Below are positions 8,956-17,220 of a DNA stretch of 64,000 bases, one piece after another. The stretch comes from Desulfotalea sp. (lineage in GTDB: Bacteria > Desulfobacterota > Desulfobulbia > Desulfobulbales > Desulfocapsaceae): contig NVXR01000035.1 of the NCBI GenBank assembly GCA_002733995.1, positions 86,979 to 150,978 of the forward strand. The letters are read 5' to 3'. The translations under genes and the position numbers were made by a program. Positions within the stretch are counted from its first letter, which is position 1; every line of letters starts with the position of its first letter. Under the pieces are notes generated by a model that was not told the DNA's origin, made no database searches, and saw only the letters and a list, made by a program, of their open reading frames with translations.

Positions 8956-9630
8956 ATGATTGGAGTCAAAAAAATTGCAGGTCTCGTAAGCTTGCTGACA
9001 TTGACACTTTGGTTTGCACTGTCCTTCGGGACCGTCTTTGCCTCAAGTGATGCTGCATCCGCCCCTGTTACTGCTGATCATGCGGTTGTCGCAACAGATG
9101 CACATAGCGCCGATGTTGGTGGTCACGTTGTGTCTAATAGCCTTTCAGCTGCAAAATTGAAAGATTTAGGCTGGAGAGTTGTTAACTTTATAGCCTTGAT
9201 GATCATTCTAGTTAAATTCGGTGCAAAACCAATCGGTGCTAGCCTCTCTGCTAGGCGAGTAAAGATTAAGGATGAAATCGAAACCCTAGAGATGCAAAAG
9301 GTTGAAGCCGAACAATCATACAATGACTTTCAGACAAAACTCTCTTCCGTTGAGTCTGAGATAGATAAAGTCGTTGATCGAGCGATTGCTCAGGCTGAGG
9401 ATGAAAAACGCAAGATTCTTGAAAAGGCGGAACAGGCGGCAGAAGAGATCATGCGCTCTGCAGAAATGGCCGTACAAAATGAAGTTACTGAAGCTCGACG
9501 CATCTTAAAAGATGATGCTGCAGAGCAGGCCGCGATAATTGCCGAACAGCTGATCATAAAGAATCTCACTGAAGACGATCAGGTGAAGATAATTGAAAAT
9601 TATTTAGATAAAGTGGGGGCCGTACAGTGA
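8956..9630 (+). CDS. atpF: ATP synthase F0 subunit b
   Basis: A 224-residue stator subunit. It begins with a signal-peptide-like hydrophobic segment (residues ~8-29, ending VFASS), then an Ala/His-rich spacer of about 40 residues. The membrane helix follows (~68-88, WRVVNFIALMIILVKFGAKP), then the long coiled coil. The N-terminal extension is longer than in E. coli (156 aa), as in other Desulfobacterota b subunits. It pairs with b' to hold the alpha3beta3 head against rotation. Its stop overlaps the start of the delta gene by 4 bp, indicating translational coupling. Confidence 0.93.
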   Translation: MIGVKKIAGLVSLLTLTLWFALSFGTVFASSDAASAPVTADHAVVATDAHSADVGGHVVSNSLSAAKLKDLGWRVVNFIALMIILVKFGAKPIGASLSARRVKIKDEIETLEMQKVEAEQSYNDFQTKLSSVESEIDKVVDRAIAQAEDEKRKILEKAEQAAEEIMRSAEMAVQNEVTEARRILKDDAAEQAAIIAEQLIIKNLTEDDQVKIIENYLDKVGAVQ

Positions 9631-10172
9631 AACAGACAATCCTCGCAAAAAGATACGCCAAGGCAATTTTCACAATAGGTCAGAGTCAGGAGAATTATGA
9701 AGAGTACAACGAGGTGCTACAGGGAGTAGCTACTTTGTTTACCGATATTCCTGAGGTTGCAGATGCCCTGACCAATCCCCTTTACCCGATGGATGTAAAA
9801 GAGAAAGTGATGACAGGTATTGTCGCTTCCATTGGTGTAGATAAAGTAATGGGGAACTTCCTGAATCTTTTAGTTCAGAAAAAGCGAGCAGAAATATTGC
9901 CCGAAATAGCAGATGCCTATACATCCATGGTTGACGAAGAAAAAAATATCAGTCACGGCAATGTTATTTCAGCGGTTGAGCTGAGCGATGAATTAAAAAA
10001 CAATATTCAAACAGTATTAGAAAAATTAACAGGCAAGAAAGTTGAACTCACGACGGCCGTGGATCCAACCATAATTGGCGGTATGGTAGCCAAGGTTGGC
10101 GATCTGGTTTTGGACGGGAGCATTAAGACTCAGCTTGCTGGTTTAAAAGATTCCATTAAGGGGAGAGAATAG
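9627..10172 (+). CDS. atpH: ATP synthase F1 subunit delta
   Basis: A 181-residue OSCP/delta protein of usual length. The N-terminal six-helix part (AKRYAKAIFTIG at the start) and the C-terminal signature (VDPTIIGGMVAKVGDLVLDG) are both present. It links the peripheral stalk to the top of the alpha3beta3 hexamer. The start codon overlaps the end of the b gene and the stop is directly adjacent to the alpha start at 10173, so the three are tightly coupled. Confidence 0.97.
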   Translation: MKQTILAKRYAKAIFTIGQSQENYEEYNEVLQGVATLFTDIPEVADALTNPLYPMDVKEKVMTGIVASIGVDKVMGNFLNLLVQKKRAEILPEIADAYTSMVDEEKNISHGNVISAVELSDELKNNIQTVLEKLTGKKVELTTAVDPTIIGGMVAKVGDLVLDGSIKTQLAGLKDSIKGRE

Positions 10173-11696
10173 ATGCAGATCAAAGCCGCAGAAATTAGTC
10201 AGATAATTAAAGATCAGATTGGTGCCTACGAAACCAGCGTTGATCTCAACGAGACTGGAACAGTCATTTCAGTAGGTGACGGTATTGCCCGTATTTATGG
10301 CGTGCAGAACTGTATGGCCATGGAGCTTTTGGAATTCCCAGGTGGCATTATGGGTCTCGCTCTGAATCTTGAAGCTGATAACGTTGGTTGTGCTGTACTC
10401 GGTAACGTTGTTGGTATTAAAGAAGGCGATATCGTAAAGCGTACCGGTAGAATTGCAGAGGTGCCTGTAGGGCCTGCAATGGAAGGCCGTGTAGTTGATG
10501 GTCTCGGATTGCCTATTGATGGTCTTGGTCCAATTGACACTGAGCTTACCTCTAAGATTGAGGTTGTTGCTCCTGGTGTTATTGCTCGGAAGGGTGTCCA
10601 CGAACCATGTTACACCGGTGCCAAGGCTGTTGATGCAATGACCCCTGTTGGTAAGGGACAGCGTGAGCTCATTATTGGTGATCGCCAGATTGGAAAAACT
10701 GCTCTTTGTGTTGATGCTATCATCGCTCAGAAGAATACCGACGTACATTGTATTTATGTAGCCGTTGGCCAGAAAAAATCAACTGTTGCTCTTGTTGTGG
10801 AAGCACTGAGAAAGCATGGCGCCATGGAGTATACCACTGTGGTTTCAGCCTGTGCCTCTGATCCTGCTCCAATGCAGTACATTGCCCCATTTTCCGGTTG
10901 TGCAATGGGTGAGTATTTTCGTGACAATGGTCAGCATGCTCTCATCATTTATGATGATCTCTCCAAGCAGGCAGTCGCCTACCGAGAGTTGTCTCTGTTG
11001 TTGAGACGTCCACCGGGTCGCGAGGCATATCCTGGAGATATTTTCTTTAATCACTCTCGTCTACTTGAGCGTGCAGCTAAGGTAAATGATGAGCTTGGTG
11101 CTGGTTCACTAACCGCACTGCCAATCATCGAGACCCAGGCTGGTGATGTTTCTGCTTTTATCCCAACAAACGTTATTTCTATTACAGATGGCCAGGTATA
11201 CCTGGAGCCAAATCTGTTTTTCTCCGGAGTGAGACCTGCGATTAATGTTGGCCTCTCCGTATCCCGTGTTGGTGGTGCTGCGCAGGTAAAAGCGATGAAG
11301 CAAGTTGCTGGTACATTGCGTCTTGACCTCGCCCAGTATCGTGAGCTTGCAGCCTTTGCTGCCTTTGGTTCCGATCTTGATTCTGCGACCCAGGCAAAGC
11401 TTACCCGTGGTGAAAGACTGGTTGAGATCCTCAAGCAGCCTCAGTACCAACCCCTACCAATGGAAAAGCAGGTAACAATCATTTATGCCGGCTCCAATGG
11501 ATATCTTGACTCACTGCCAGTAGACACCCTCGCAGATTATGAGAGTGAACTGTACAGTTACATTGAGTCTAATGAGCCTTCTGTGTTCTCTGATCTGGTT
11601 AAAGAAGAAAAGTTCACCGATGAGATCAAAGAGAAACTCAATAAGGTACTGACCAGCTTTGGCGATACATTCAAGGCGTCTAAAGGTCTTAAATAA
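10173..11696 (+). CDS. atpA: ATP synthase F1 subunit alpha
   Basis: 507 residues, standard length. The Walker A motif GDRQIGKTAL is at about residue 169-178, and the family signature (RPAINVGLSVSRVGGAAQ) is in the nucleotide-binding domain. The start abuts the delta stop with GGGGAGA upstream as ribosome binding site. The alpha subunits carry the non-catalytic nucleotide sites of the F1 head. The enzyme makes ATP from the proton or sodium gradient generated by respiration. No feature in alpha decides which ion; that is set by the c subunit, which is not in this window. Confidence 0.99.
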   Translation: MQIKAAEISQIIKDQIGAYETSVDLNETGTVISVGDGIARIYGVQNCMAMELLEFPGGIMGLALNLEADNVGCAVLGNVVGIKEGDIVKRTGRIAEVPVGPAMEGRVVDGLGLPIDGLGPIDTELTSKIEVVAPGVIARKGVHEPCYTGAKAVDAMTPVGKGQRELIIGDRQIGKTALCVDAIIAQKNTDVHCIYVAVGQKKSTVALVVEALRKHGAMEYTTVVSACASDPAPMQYIAPFSGCAMGEYFRDNGQHALIIYDDLSKQAVAYRELSLLLRRPPGREAYPGDIFFNHSRLLERAAKVNDELGAGSLTALPIIETQAGDVSAFIPTNVISITDGQVYLEPNLFFSGVRPAINVGLSVSRVGGAAQVKAMKQVAGTLRLDLAQYRELAAFAAFGSDLDSATQAKLTRGERLVEILKQPQYQPLPMEKQVTIIYAGSNGYLDSLPVDTLADYESELYSYIESNEPSVFSDLVKEEKFTDEIKEKLNKVLTSFGDTFKASKGLK

Positions 11697-11713
11697 TCTC
11701 AAAAGGTCAAGAT

Positions 11714-12583
11714 ATGGCGAGTCTAAAAGATGTAAAAACAAAGATCACAGGCGTCAAAAAGACGGCTCAGATCACCAAAGCCATGAATATGGTCGCCGCC
11801 TCGAAGTTGCGTGGCGCCCAGGATAAGATGGAGTCGTTCAGACCGTACACCGCTAAATTCGACGATGCGATGTCTAACCTCTCAAGTGGCGCTAATACTA
11901 ATGCTTTTCCTCTTATGGAAGAGCGCGAAGTAAAAGCGGTTGAACTTGTGGTTGTGACTTCTGATCGTGGGCTTTGCGGATCGTTTAATGCTAATATCGT
12001 CAAGCTTGTTAACAAAAAAATTGCTGCATATGAAGCCGAAGGCAAAACCGTTAGTTTGGTCTGTGTCGGTAAAAAAGGACATCAGCTTCTGAAAAGAACC
12101 GGAAAGGTCAGGAAGAGTTACCTTGATACAATGGGTAACTTCCAGATGTTCAATGCGAGGGAAATAGCAACAGATCTTACCCAAGAGTTTCTCACAGGTA
12201 ACTGTGATAAGATTGAGGTTATTTACGGTGAATTTAAGTCTGTAGCCAGACAGATTCCTGCTGCATCCTCGTTTCTTCCTGTTCAGCCTGTTCAGGCTGA
12301 ACAAGAGGTAGAACAGAAAATTTCAGGTGATTACATCTATGAGCCTTCAACAGAAGAAATCATGGATGTCCTGCAGCCACTGTATCTCAACGTTGTCATT
12401 TACCACACCATGCTCGAAGTTGGTGCATGTGAACATGCTGCACGTATGACCGCAATGGACAATGCAACCACTGCATGTAAGGACATCGTGACTAATTTGA
12501 CTGTTGTGTACAACAAGGCACGACAGGCAGCGGTAACAAATGAGCTTATGGACATTGTTGGCGGTGCAGAGGCCCTTAAATAA
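11714..12583 (+). CDS. atpG: ATP synthase F1 subunit gamma
   Basis: 289 residues, the normal size. The N-terminus (MASLKDVKTKITGVKKTAQI) and the C-terminal helix (MDNATTACKDIVTNLTVVYN) form the antiparallel coiled coil that turns inside the alpha3beta3 head. The Rossmann-like middle contains VVVTSDRGLCGSFNANI. It lies 17 bp after alpha with AGGTCAAG near the ATG. It couples c-ring rotation to catalysis. Nothing in its sequence departs from the family. Confidence 0.98.
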   Translation: MASLKDVKTKITGVKKTAQITKAMNMVAASKLRGAQDKMESFRPYTAKFDDAMSNLSSGANTNAFPLMEEREVKAVELVVVTSDRGLCGSFNANIVKLVNKKIAAYEAEGKTVSLVCVGKKGHQLLKRTGKVRKSYLDTMGNFQMFNAREIATDLTQEFLTGNCDKIEVIYGEFKSVARQIPAASSFLPVQPVQAEQEVEQKISGDYIYEPSTEEIMDVLQPLYLNVVIYHTMLEVGACEHAARMTAMDNATTACKDIVTNLTVVYNKARQAAVTNELMDIVGGAEALK

Positions 12584-12631
12584 CAATTTATCATTTGATA
12601 ATCTCGGACTTTTTAGGAGGGGTAAGGCCCA

Positions 12632-14047
12632 ATGAGTGAGCAAAGAAAAGGAAAAATAACACAGGTTATTGGACCTGTAGTTGATGTAGAATTTGAACCC
12701 GGTAATCTGCCTGCAATCATGAGTGCTTGTTCGGTATCAAATCCAGGTATCAATGATACAGAGGGAAATCTGATTTTAGAGATTGCCCAGCATCTTGGTG
12801 ATAACGCTTGTCGTTGCATCGCTATGGATCAGACAGATGGTCTTGTGCGTGGTATGGTTGTTACAGATACCGGACATCCGATCACTATTCCGGTTGGTCA
12901 AGGTGCACTTGGTCGTATTATGAATGTTGTTGGTCGTCCGGTTGATGGTTTAGGTGAGATCAAGTGTGATAAGACTATGCCTATTCACCGTGAAGCACCT
13001 GCGTTTACCGAGTTGGACACAGAGGTTCGTGTTCTTGAAACCGGTATTAAGGTAATCGATCTTTTGGTTCCATTCCCACTTGGTGGAAAAATGGGACTGT
13101 TTGGTGGTGCCGGTTGTGGAAAAACAGTTATCATGATGGAAATGGTTAATAACATTGCTATGCATCATGGTGGTATTTCTGTTTTCTGTGGGGTTGGTGA
13201 GCGTACCCGTGAAGGGAACGATCTCTACCATGAGATGAAGGATTCTGGTGTTCTGCCAAAGGCTGCACTGGTTTACGGTCAGATGACAGAGCCTCCAGGT
13301 GCACGTGCTCGTGTTGCCTTGACCGGTCTTACCGCGGCTGAGTATTTTCGCGATGAAGAAGGTCAGGATGTACTGTTCTTTGTTGATAATATCTTTCGCT
13401 TTACCCAGGCTGGTTCTGAGGTTTCCGCCCTTCTTGGTCGTATTCCTTCTGCTGTTGGTTATCAACCGACTCTTGCAACTGACCTTGGTGCTCTTCAGGA
13501 ACGTATTACTTCAACCAAGAAAGGTTCTATTACCGCAGTACAGTGTGTATATGTACCGGCGGATGATTTAACTGATCCAGCTCCCGCAACAACATTTGCC
13601 CACCTTGATGGTACTGTTGTTTTGTCCCGTCAGATTTCTGAGTTAGGAATCTATCCAGCTGTTGATCCATTGGATTCAACTTCCAGGATTCTTGATCCAA
13701 ATGTCATTGGCGAAGAACATTACATGGTTGCTCGTGGTGTTCAGGTTGCTCTGCAAAAATACAAAGATCTTCAAGATATTATCGCAATTCTTGGTATGGA
13801 TGAGTTGTCAGAAGAAGATCAGCAGCTCGTCTCCCGTGCTAGAAAAATTCAGAGATATCTCTCCCAGCCATTCACCGTTGCAGAGGTTTTCACCGGTATA
13901 GATGGGAAATTTGTCAAAGTTGCTGATACCGTTCAGGGTTTTAAAGAAATCCTTGAAGGTAAGCACGATGAGCTGAGTGAGAACTCTTTCTACATGGTTG
14001 GTTCCATAGAAGAAGCGGTTGCTAAGGACGCTGAGTCTAAAAAGTAA
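12632..14047 (+). CDS. atpD: ATP synthase F1 subunit beta
   Basis: 471 residues. The catalytic P-loop GGAGCGKTV is at about residue 158-166. The catalytic Glu lies in GVGERTREGNDLYHEM, and the DELSEED loop is present (MDELSEEDQQLV). The ribosome binding site AGGAGGGG at 12615-12622 is strong, as expected for the most abundant subunit. These subunits make and release ATP. A spacer of 102 bp with an inverted repeat separates it from epsilon, the widest gap within the operon. Confidence 0.99.
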   Translation: MSEQRKGKITQVIGPVVDVEFEPGNLPAIMSACSVSNPGINDTEGNLILEIAQHLGDNACRCIAMDQTDGLVRGMVVTDTGHPITIPVGQGALGRIMNVVGRPVDGLGEIKCDKTMPIHREAPAFTELDTEVRVLETGIKVIDLLVPFPLGGKMGLFGGAGCGKTVIMMEMVNNIAMHHGGISVFCGVGERTREGNDLYHEMKDSGVLPKAALVYGQMTEPPGARARVALTGLTAAEYFRDEEGQDVLFFVDNIFRFTQAGSEVSALLGRIPSAVGYQPTLATDLGALQERITSTKKGSITAVQCVYVPADDLTDPAPATTFAHLDGTVVLSRQISELGIYPAVDPLDSTSRILDPNVIGEEHYMVARGVQVALQKYKDLQDIIAILGMDELSEEDQQLVSRARKIQRYLSQPFTVAEVFTGIDGKFVKVADTVQGFKEILEGKHDELSENSFYMVGSIEEAVAKDAESKK

Positions 14048-14074
14048 AAGGCAAACCGCGATAGGTACCTTGTT

Positions 14075-14113
14075 GTAATAGTTTATTGTCTCCTTGGGAC
14101 CGTAGACTATTAC
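14075..14113. repeat. Inverted repeat in the atpD-atpC spacer
   Basis: Arms GTAATAGT (14075-14082) and ACTATTAC (14106-14113) are perfect complements around a 23-nt loop that can pair further. There is no T-run. It may modulate mRNA processing or the epsilon:beta expression ratio; this is inference. Confidence 0.4.
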
Positions 14114-14149
14114 TGAGGTAGTCAATATTTTGCTAAAGAGGACAGTTCG

Positions 14150-14563
14150 ATGGGACAACAGATAAGACTAGAAGTCGTAACACCTACAGGGGCAAAGGTT
14201 AACGAAGATGTTGATATCGTTAATGCTCCTGGTGTTGGTGGAGACTTCGGTGTACTCGCAAATCATGCGCCTTTTCTGTCGACAATCAAAATTGGTACTC
14301 TGACATATGAGAACGGTAATAAAAGAGAATCCTTGATGGTAAGTGGTGGATTCTGTGAGGTCTCAAATAATAAGATTACCTTTCTTGTTGAGAGTGCCGA
14401 AAGAGGAACTGAAATTGATGTTGAGAGGGCGATGAAGGCAAAGGAAAGAGCAGAGAAACGCCTTTCTCAAGCTGCCCAGCAGACAGAAGGTTTCAACCGT
14501 AAAAGAGCAGAAGTTGCTCTGCAGCGTGCCCTCGTTCGATTGAAAGTGGCGAAGAAGATTTAA
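14150..14563 (+). CDS. atpC: ATP synthase F1 subunit epsilon
   Basis: 137 residues. The N-terminal beta sandwich (residues ~1-85, GDFGVLANHAPFLSTIKIGT) is followed by a C-terminal two-helix domain rich in Lys/Glu/Arg (RAMKAKERAEKRLSQAAQQ), which in this family can extend to inhibit ATP hydrolysis. It binds gamma and the c ring at the foot of the central stalk. It is the last gene of the operon and is followed directly by the strong terminator at 14587. AGAGGACAG lies upstream of the ATG. Confidence 0.97.
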   Translation: MGQQIRLEVVTPTGAKVNEDVDIVNAPGVGGDFGVLANHAPFLSTIKIGTLTYENGNKRESLMVSGGFCEVSNNKITFLVESAERGTEIDVERAMKAKERAEKRLSQAAQQTEGFNRKRAEVALQRALVRLKVAKKI

Positions 14564-14586
14564 GACGCATCGTTTTGAAAAAGAAG

Positions 14587-14622
14587 GGGGATTGCTCATT
14601 AATTGAGCAATCCCCTTTTTTT
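14587..14622 (+). terminator. Intrinsic terminator of the atp operon
   Basis: A 12-bp perfect stem (14587-14598 with 14604-14615), a 5-nt loop and a run of seven T (14616-14622). It lies 24 bp after the atpC stop. Confidence 0.95.
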
Positions 14623-14639
14623 ATGCTAAAGAACAATCT

Positions 14640-14999
14640 CTCTATGCACCTTATGTATCAAAGGGCTGAACTGAATACCAGTGGGCGTCCTTGGTAGAAA
14701 AGTGTACCTGCCTATTACCTATGAACATCATTGTGGCCTCCATGGCTAGATCTCTATAACCAACAACAGCACAACTCTAAACGGTGATACCACTGTGCTG
14801 CATACCTTTCTATGCGGTCCCCCTACATGAGAAATGTATTCTCTCAATCGCCCGGCAACCGACCATTTAACGAGTAACCAGTAGTCTTATAATTTAATCC
14901 TCGGTACATACTTTGGATAAGAATACCAGCCTACTGGTAGACGACAGACGGCAAAAGGTCGTGGGGTTTTATAAGGTGTGTCTCGGGGCAGCGGCAGAA
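14640..14999. other. 360-bp gap with no gene seen
   Basis: This lies between the atp terminator and the convergent amidase gene. No ORF with a ribosome binding site and no RNA gene could be supported on either strand. A GC-rich patch on the minus strand (around 14848-14860, GGTCGGTTGCCGGGC) could fold, but it matches no riboswitch that I know. Confidence 0.5.
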
Positions 15000-16871
15000 T
15001 TACAGGGCGTTATCGTAGCTGGTATCTTCATTGAAGTCGAAGGACTGTAACTGTGCAGTGGTGGAGTTGATGTAGGAGCGGACTCCGTCGGCAATATCCT
15101 GTGTCAAAATCTTTGCAAAGGCGGGATCATTGAGATTCTTCACATCCTCTTTATTGGTGATGAATGCAATCTCAATGAGGATTGCTGGCATCTGAGCGCC
15201 GATCAGGACGTAAAATGGAGCCTGCTTGACCCCAAGGTTCTTAATGTTGGTGTAGCCTTGATCAGCAGCCTTGTTGAGTATCGAATTATGTACCTGCTGG
15301 GCAAGGCGAGAAGACTCTTCAATTTTGGAGTTCTTCATGATGTCAGAAAGGATATCCTGCAAGTCACTCATCTGGTGGGTTGAAGTGGCATTTTCCATTG
15401 CTGCAACACGCATTGCCTCGGCGTTTGTCGAGAGATTAAGATAATAGGTCTCGAGGCCTCGTACCTTTGCAGAAGGATGGGCGTTGACGTGCAGGGAAAT
15501 GAACAGATCCGCATTTTCTGTGTTGGCAATGGCAGTGCGCTCTTCTAGGGGGACAAAGACGTCTGTGTCCCTGGTGAGAAGAACCTCACATCCGAGTTCT
15601 CTTTCCAGTACGGGAGCCAGCTGTTTGGCAATTCTTAGAACAATATCTTTTTCTTTAAAATTAAAAGCGATGGCTCCTGGGTCCTTGCCCCCATGCCCTG
15701 GATCAATGACGATCTTCTTTACTCGTAGTCCTAACTGTTGGGCAAGAGAGAATCTATCGGGTTGTGTCGCTTTGCCTCTATGGGAGCGGTTGTTACTGGC
15801 TGTGCTACTGACAGTAGCATTAATTGGTTTTTTCTTATGTCCCTTTAAGACGACAATGTCGGTTGAGTCGGTAGTTGTGAAAAATTTCTTGGTTCTTTGT
15901 AGATCATTGGCAATGGTTGGTATTGCAGCAACGTCTTGGTCAGCGGGCTCGCCATGGCCTTTACCCCTCACATCAATGACAACACGAAATGGATCGGGGA
16001 GACTGAAAATCTTATAGCTTCCGATTGAAGCGATATCAAGAACGACCCTGACTGTGTCGGGGCTAAATTGGCCTGTACGGATTCTTTCGAGTAGACCATC
16101 CTTTATCGGTACTGGTGCCCGATACTGTGGTTCGATATAGCTCTGTTTAAAGTCTATGTACAGGCGACGAGGAGTATTATCTGTCTGTTCCAGAAGCACT
16201 TCTTTATAATTCACGGGTCCGGATGCCATTATGACAACCCTGGTGTAATTATCAGACGACCAGTACTTGACCGGTAGAACATAACTCAGCTTGTTCTCTC
16301 CTGTGGAGGAAATCATGATCTTCGGGAGCGCAATATCATGTTCTTTTGACAGTACTTTTAGTAATTCTCCGGCCTTGGTGTGCATGTCACCATTGGTGTA
16401 ATTTGTTACTATTTCAGTGAGGAAGTCTGCTGCTTTTTGCGGATAGCCCCTACTTAGAGAAATAGTACCAAGGGCGAAATAGGAATCATCTGCTAGCCTA
16501 TGCTGGGGGAAGAGGCGTACTATATCTTTGTAGTATGAAATCGATTCATCCAGATCAATCGGTTTCTCGAAGGTCTTATACATATCCAGATAGAGACGGC
16601 CGAGCATATAAAGACAGGGGGATGCAAATCTTGATTTAGGGCTTGATAGGTATATACGTCTGAAGTTGCGTGTACCCTTGAGCCAGTTTTCGCGGGTCGC
16701 TGAGAGCTTGGAGTTTGTTTGCAGCTGATTATAGTAGAATTTAGCCTCATCGTAGCGTTTTGATACGGAGGGAAAGGTGTTGCTGCCAGTATTTTCGGCC
16801 AGAGCTACGCCATGCACAAAAAGTAGATGAATAATGGTAACGAGGGCTATGAGAAAGGATCGATGAATCAT
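15000..16871 (-). CDS. N-acetylmuramoyl-L-alanine amidase, AmiC type
   Basis: 623 residues. A signal peptide (residues 1-25, hydrophobic to VALAEN) sends it out of the cytoplasm. Residues ~40-175 form helical TPR-like repeats (YDEAKFYYNQL, FPQHRLADDSYFALGTISLS). An AMIN domain follows at ~200-305 (RLYIDFKQSYIEP, RVVIDVRGKG) for wall or septum targeting. The zinc amidase_3 domain spans ~388-605, with ligands His in DPGHGG, Glu in FKEKDIVL, His in SLHVNAH and the catalytic Glu in ILIEIAFI. It cleaves the bond between MurNAc and L-Ala during daughter-cell separation. The N-terminal repeats are an addition relative to E. coli AmiC. It is preceded by a 54-codon ORF only 6 bp away. Confidence 0.95.
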   Translation of the reverse strand: MIHRSFLIALVTIIHLLFVHGVALAENTGSNTFPSVSKRYDEAKFYYNQLQTNSKLSATRENWLKGTRNFRRIYLSSPKSRFASPCLYMLGRLYLDMYKTFEKPIDLDESISYYKDIVRLFPQHRLADDSYFALGTISLSRGYPQKAADFLTEIVTNYTNGDMHTKAGELLKVLSKEHDIALPKIMISSTGENKLSYVLPVKYWSSDNYTRVVIMASGPVNYKEVLLEQTDNTPRRLYIDFKQSYIEPQYRAPVPIKDGLLERIRTGQFSPDTVRVVLDIASIGSYKIFSLPDPFRVVIDVRGKGHGEPADQDVAAIPTIANDLQRTKKFFTTTDSTDIVVLKGHKKKPINATVSSTASNNRSHRGKATQPDRFSLAQQLGLRVKKIVIDPGHGGKDPGAIAFNFKEKDIVLRIAKQLAPVLERELGCEVLLTRDTDVFVPLEERTAIANTENADLFISLHVNAHPSAKVRGLETYYLNLSTNAEAMRVAAMENATSTHQMSDLQDILSDIMKNSKIEESSRLAQQVHNSILNKAADQGYTNIKNLGVKQAPFYVLIGAQMPAILIEIAFITNKEDVKNLNDPAFAKILTQDIADGVRSYINSTTAQLQSFDFNEDTSYDNAL

Positions 16872-16877
16872 TATTAT

Positions 16878-17042
16878 TTAAAGCGAATCCTCTAAGAGAT
16901 CCCGAGCTGGTTTAATGGTGAAGCAACCGATTGAATGAAAACAACATTGTAACTCTTCTTCTGGTTCTGCAATATCGGTTAAATCATCGTTAGTAGCTGT
17001 TGAAATGAACTTCAACTCCCTTTCTTTGGGGCGTTGAAGCAT
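16878..17042 (-). CDS. Candidate 54-aa protein upstream of the amidase
   Basis: An uninterrupted ATG frame encodes 54 residues with acidic middle (DIAEPEEELQ), three Cys (CCFHSIGC) and an acidic C-terminus (ARDLLEDSL). It ends 6 bp before the amidase ATG, which suggests translational coupling. No clear ribosome binding site precedes the ATG; a TTG at 17015, codon 10 of this frame, follows AAAGGGAG. I recognise no family. Its composition looks protein-like, but this is a candidate only. Confidence 0.4.
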   Translation of the reverse strand: MLQRPKERELKFISTATNDDLTDIAEPEEELQCCFHSIGCFTIKPARDLLEDSL

Positions 17043-17220
17043 ACGAGTCTATTGACGAAACTACAATGGTCATAGTTGGAATGCTACCAAATAGTTACAC
17101 AAATTAATTATACAGGAAAGCAGAGTGCATAGCAAAAATAATTAGGCATCCTACCTTGCAGGATAGCTGGCCGGTTTAGCTCATCACAAGAGTAGCATTT
17201 CTTTTCCTGTTTGCAGGAGA

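Noticed and set aside
14640..14999. Riboswitch-like GC patch
   Set aside because: It lies downstream of genes on both sides (convergent), and matches no aptamer that I can name.
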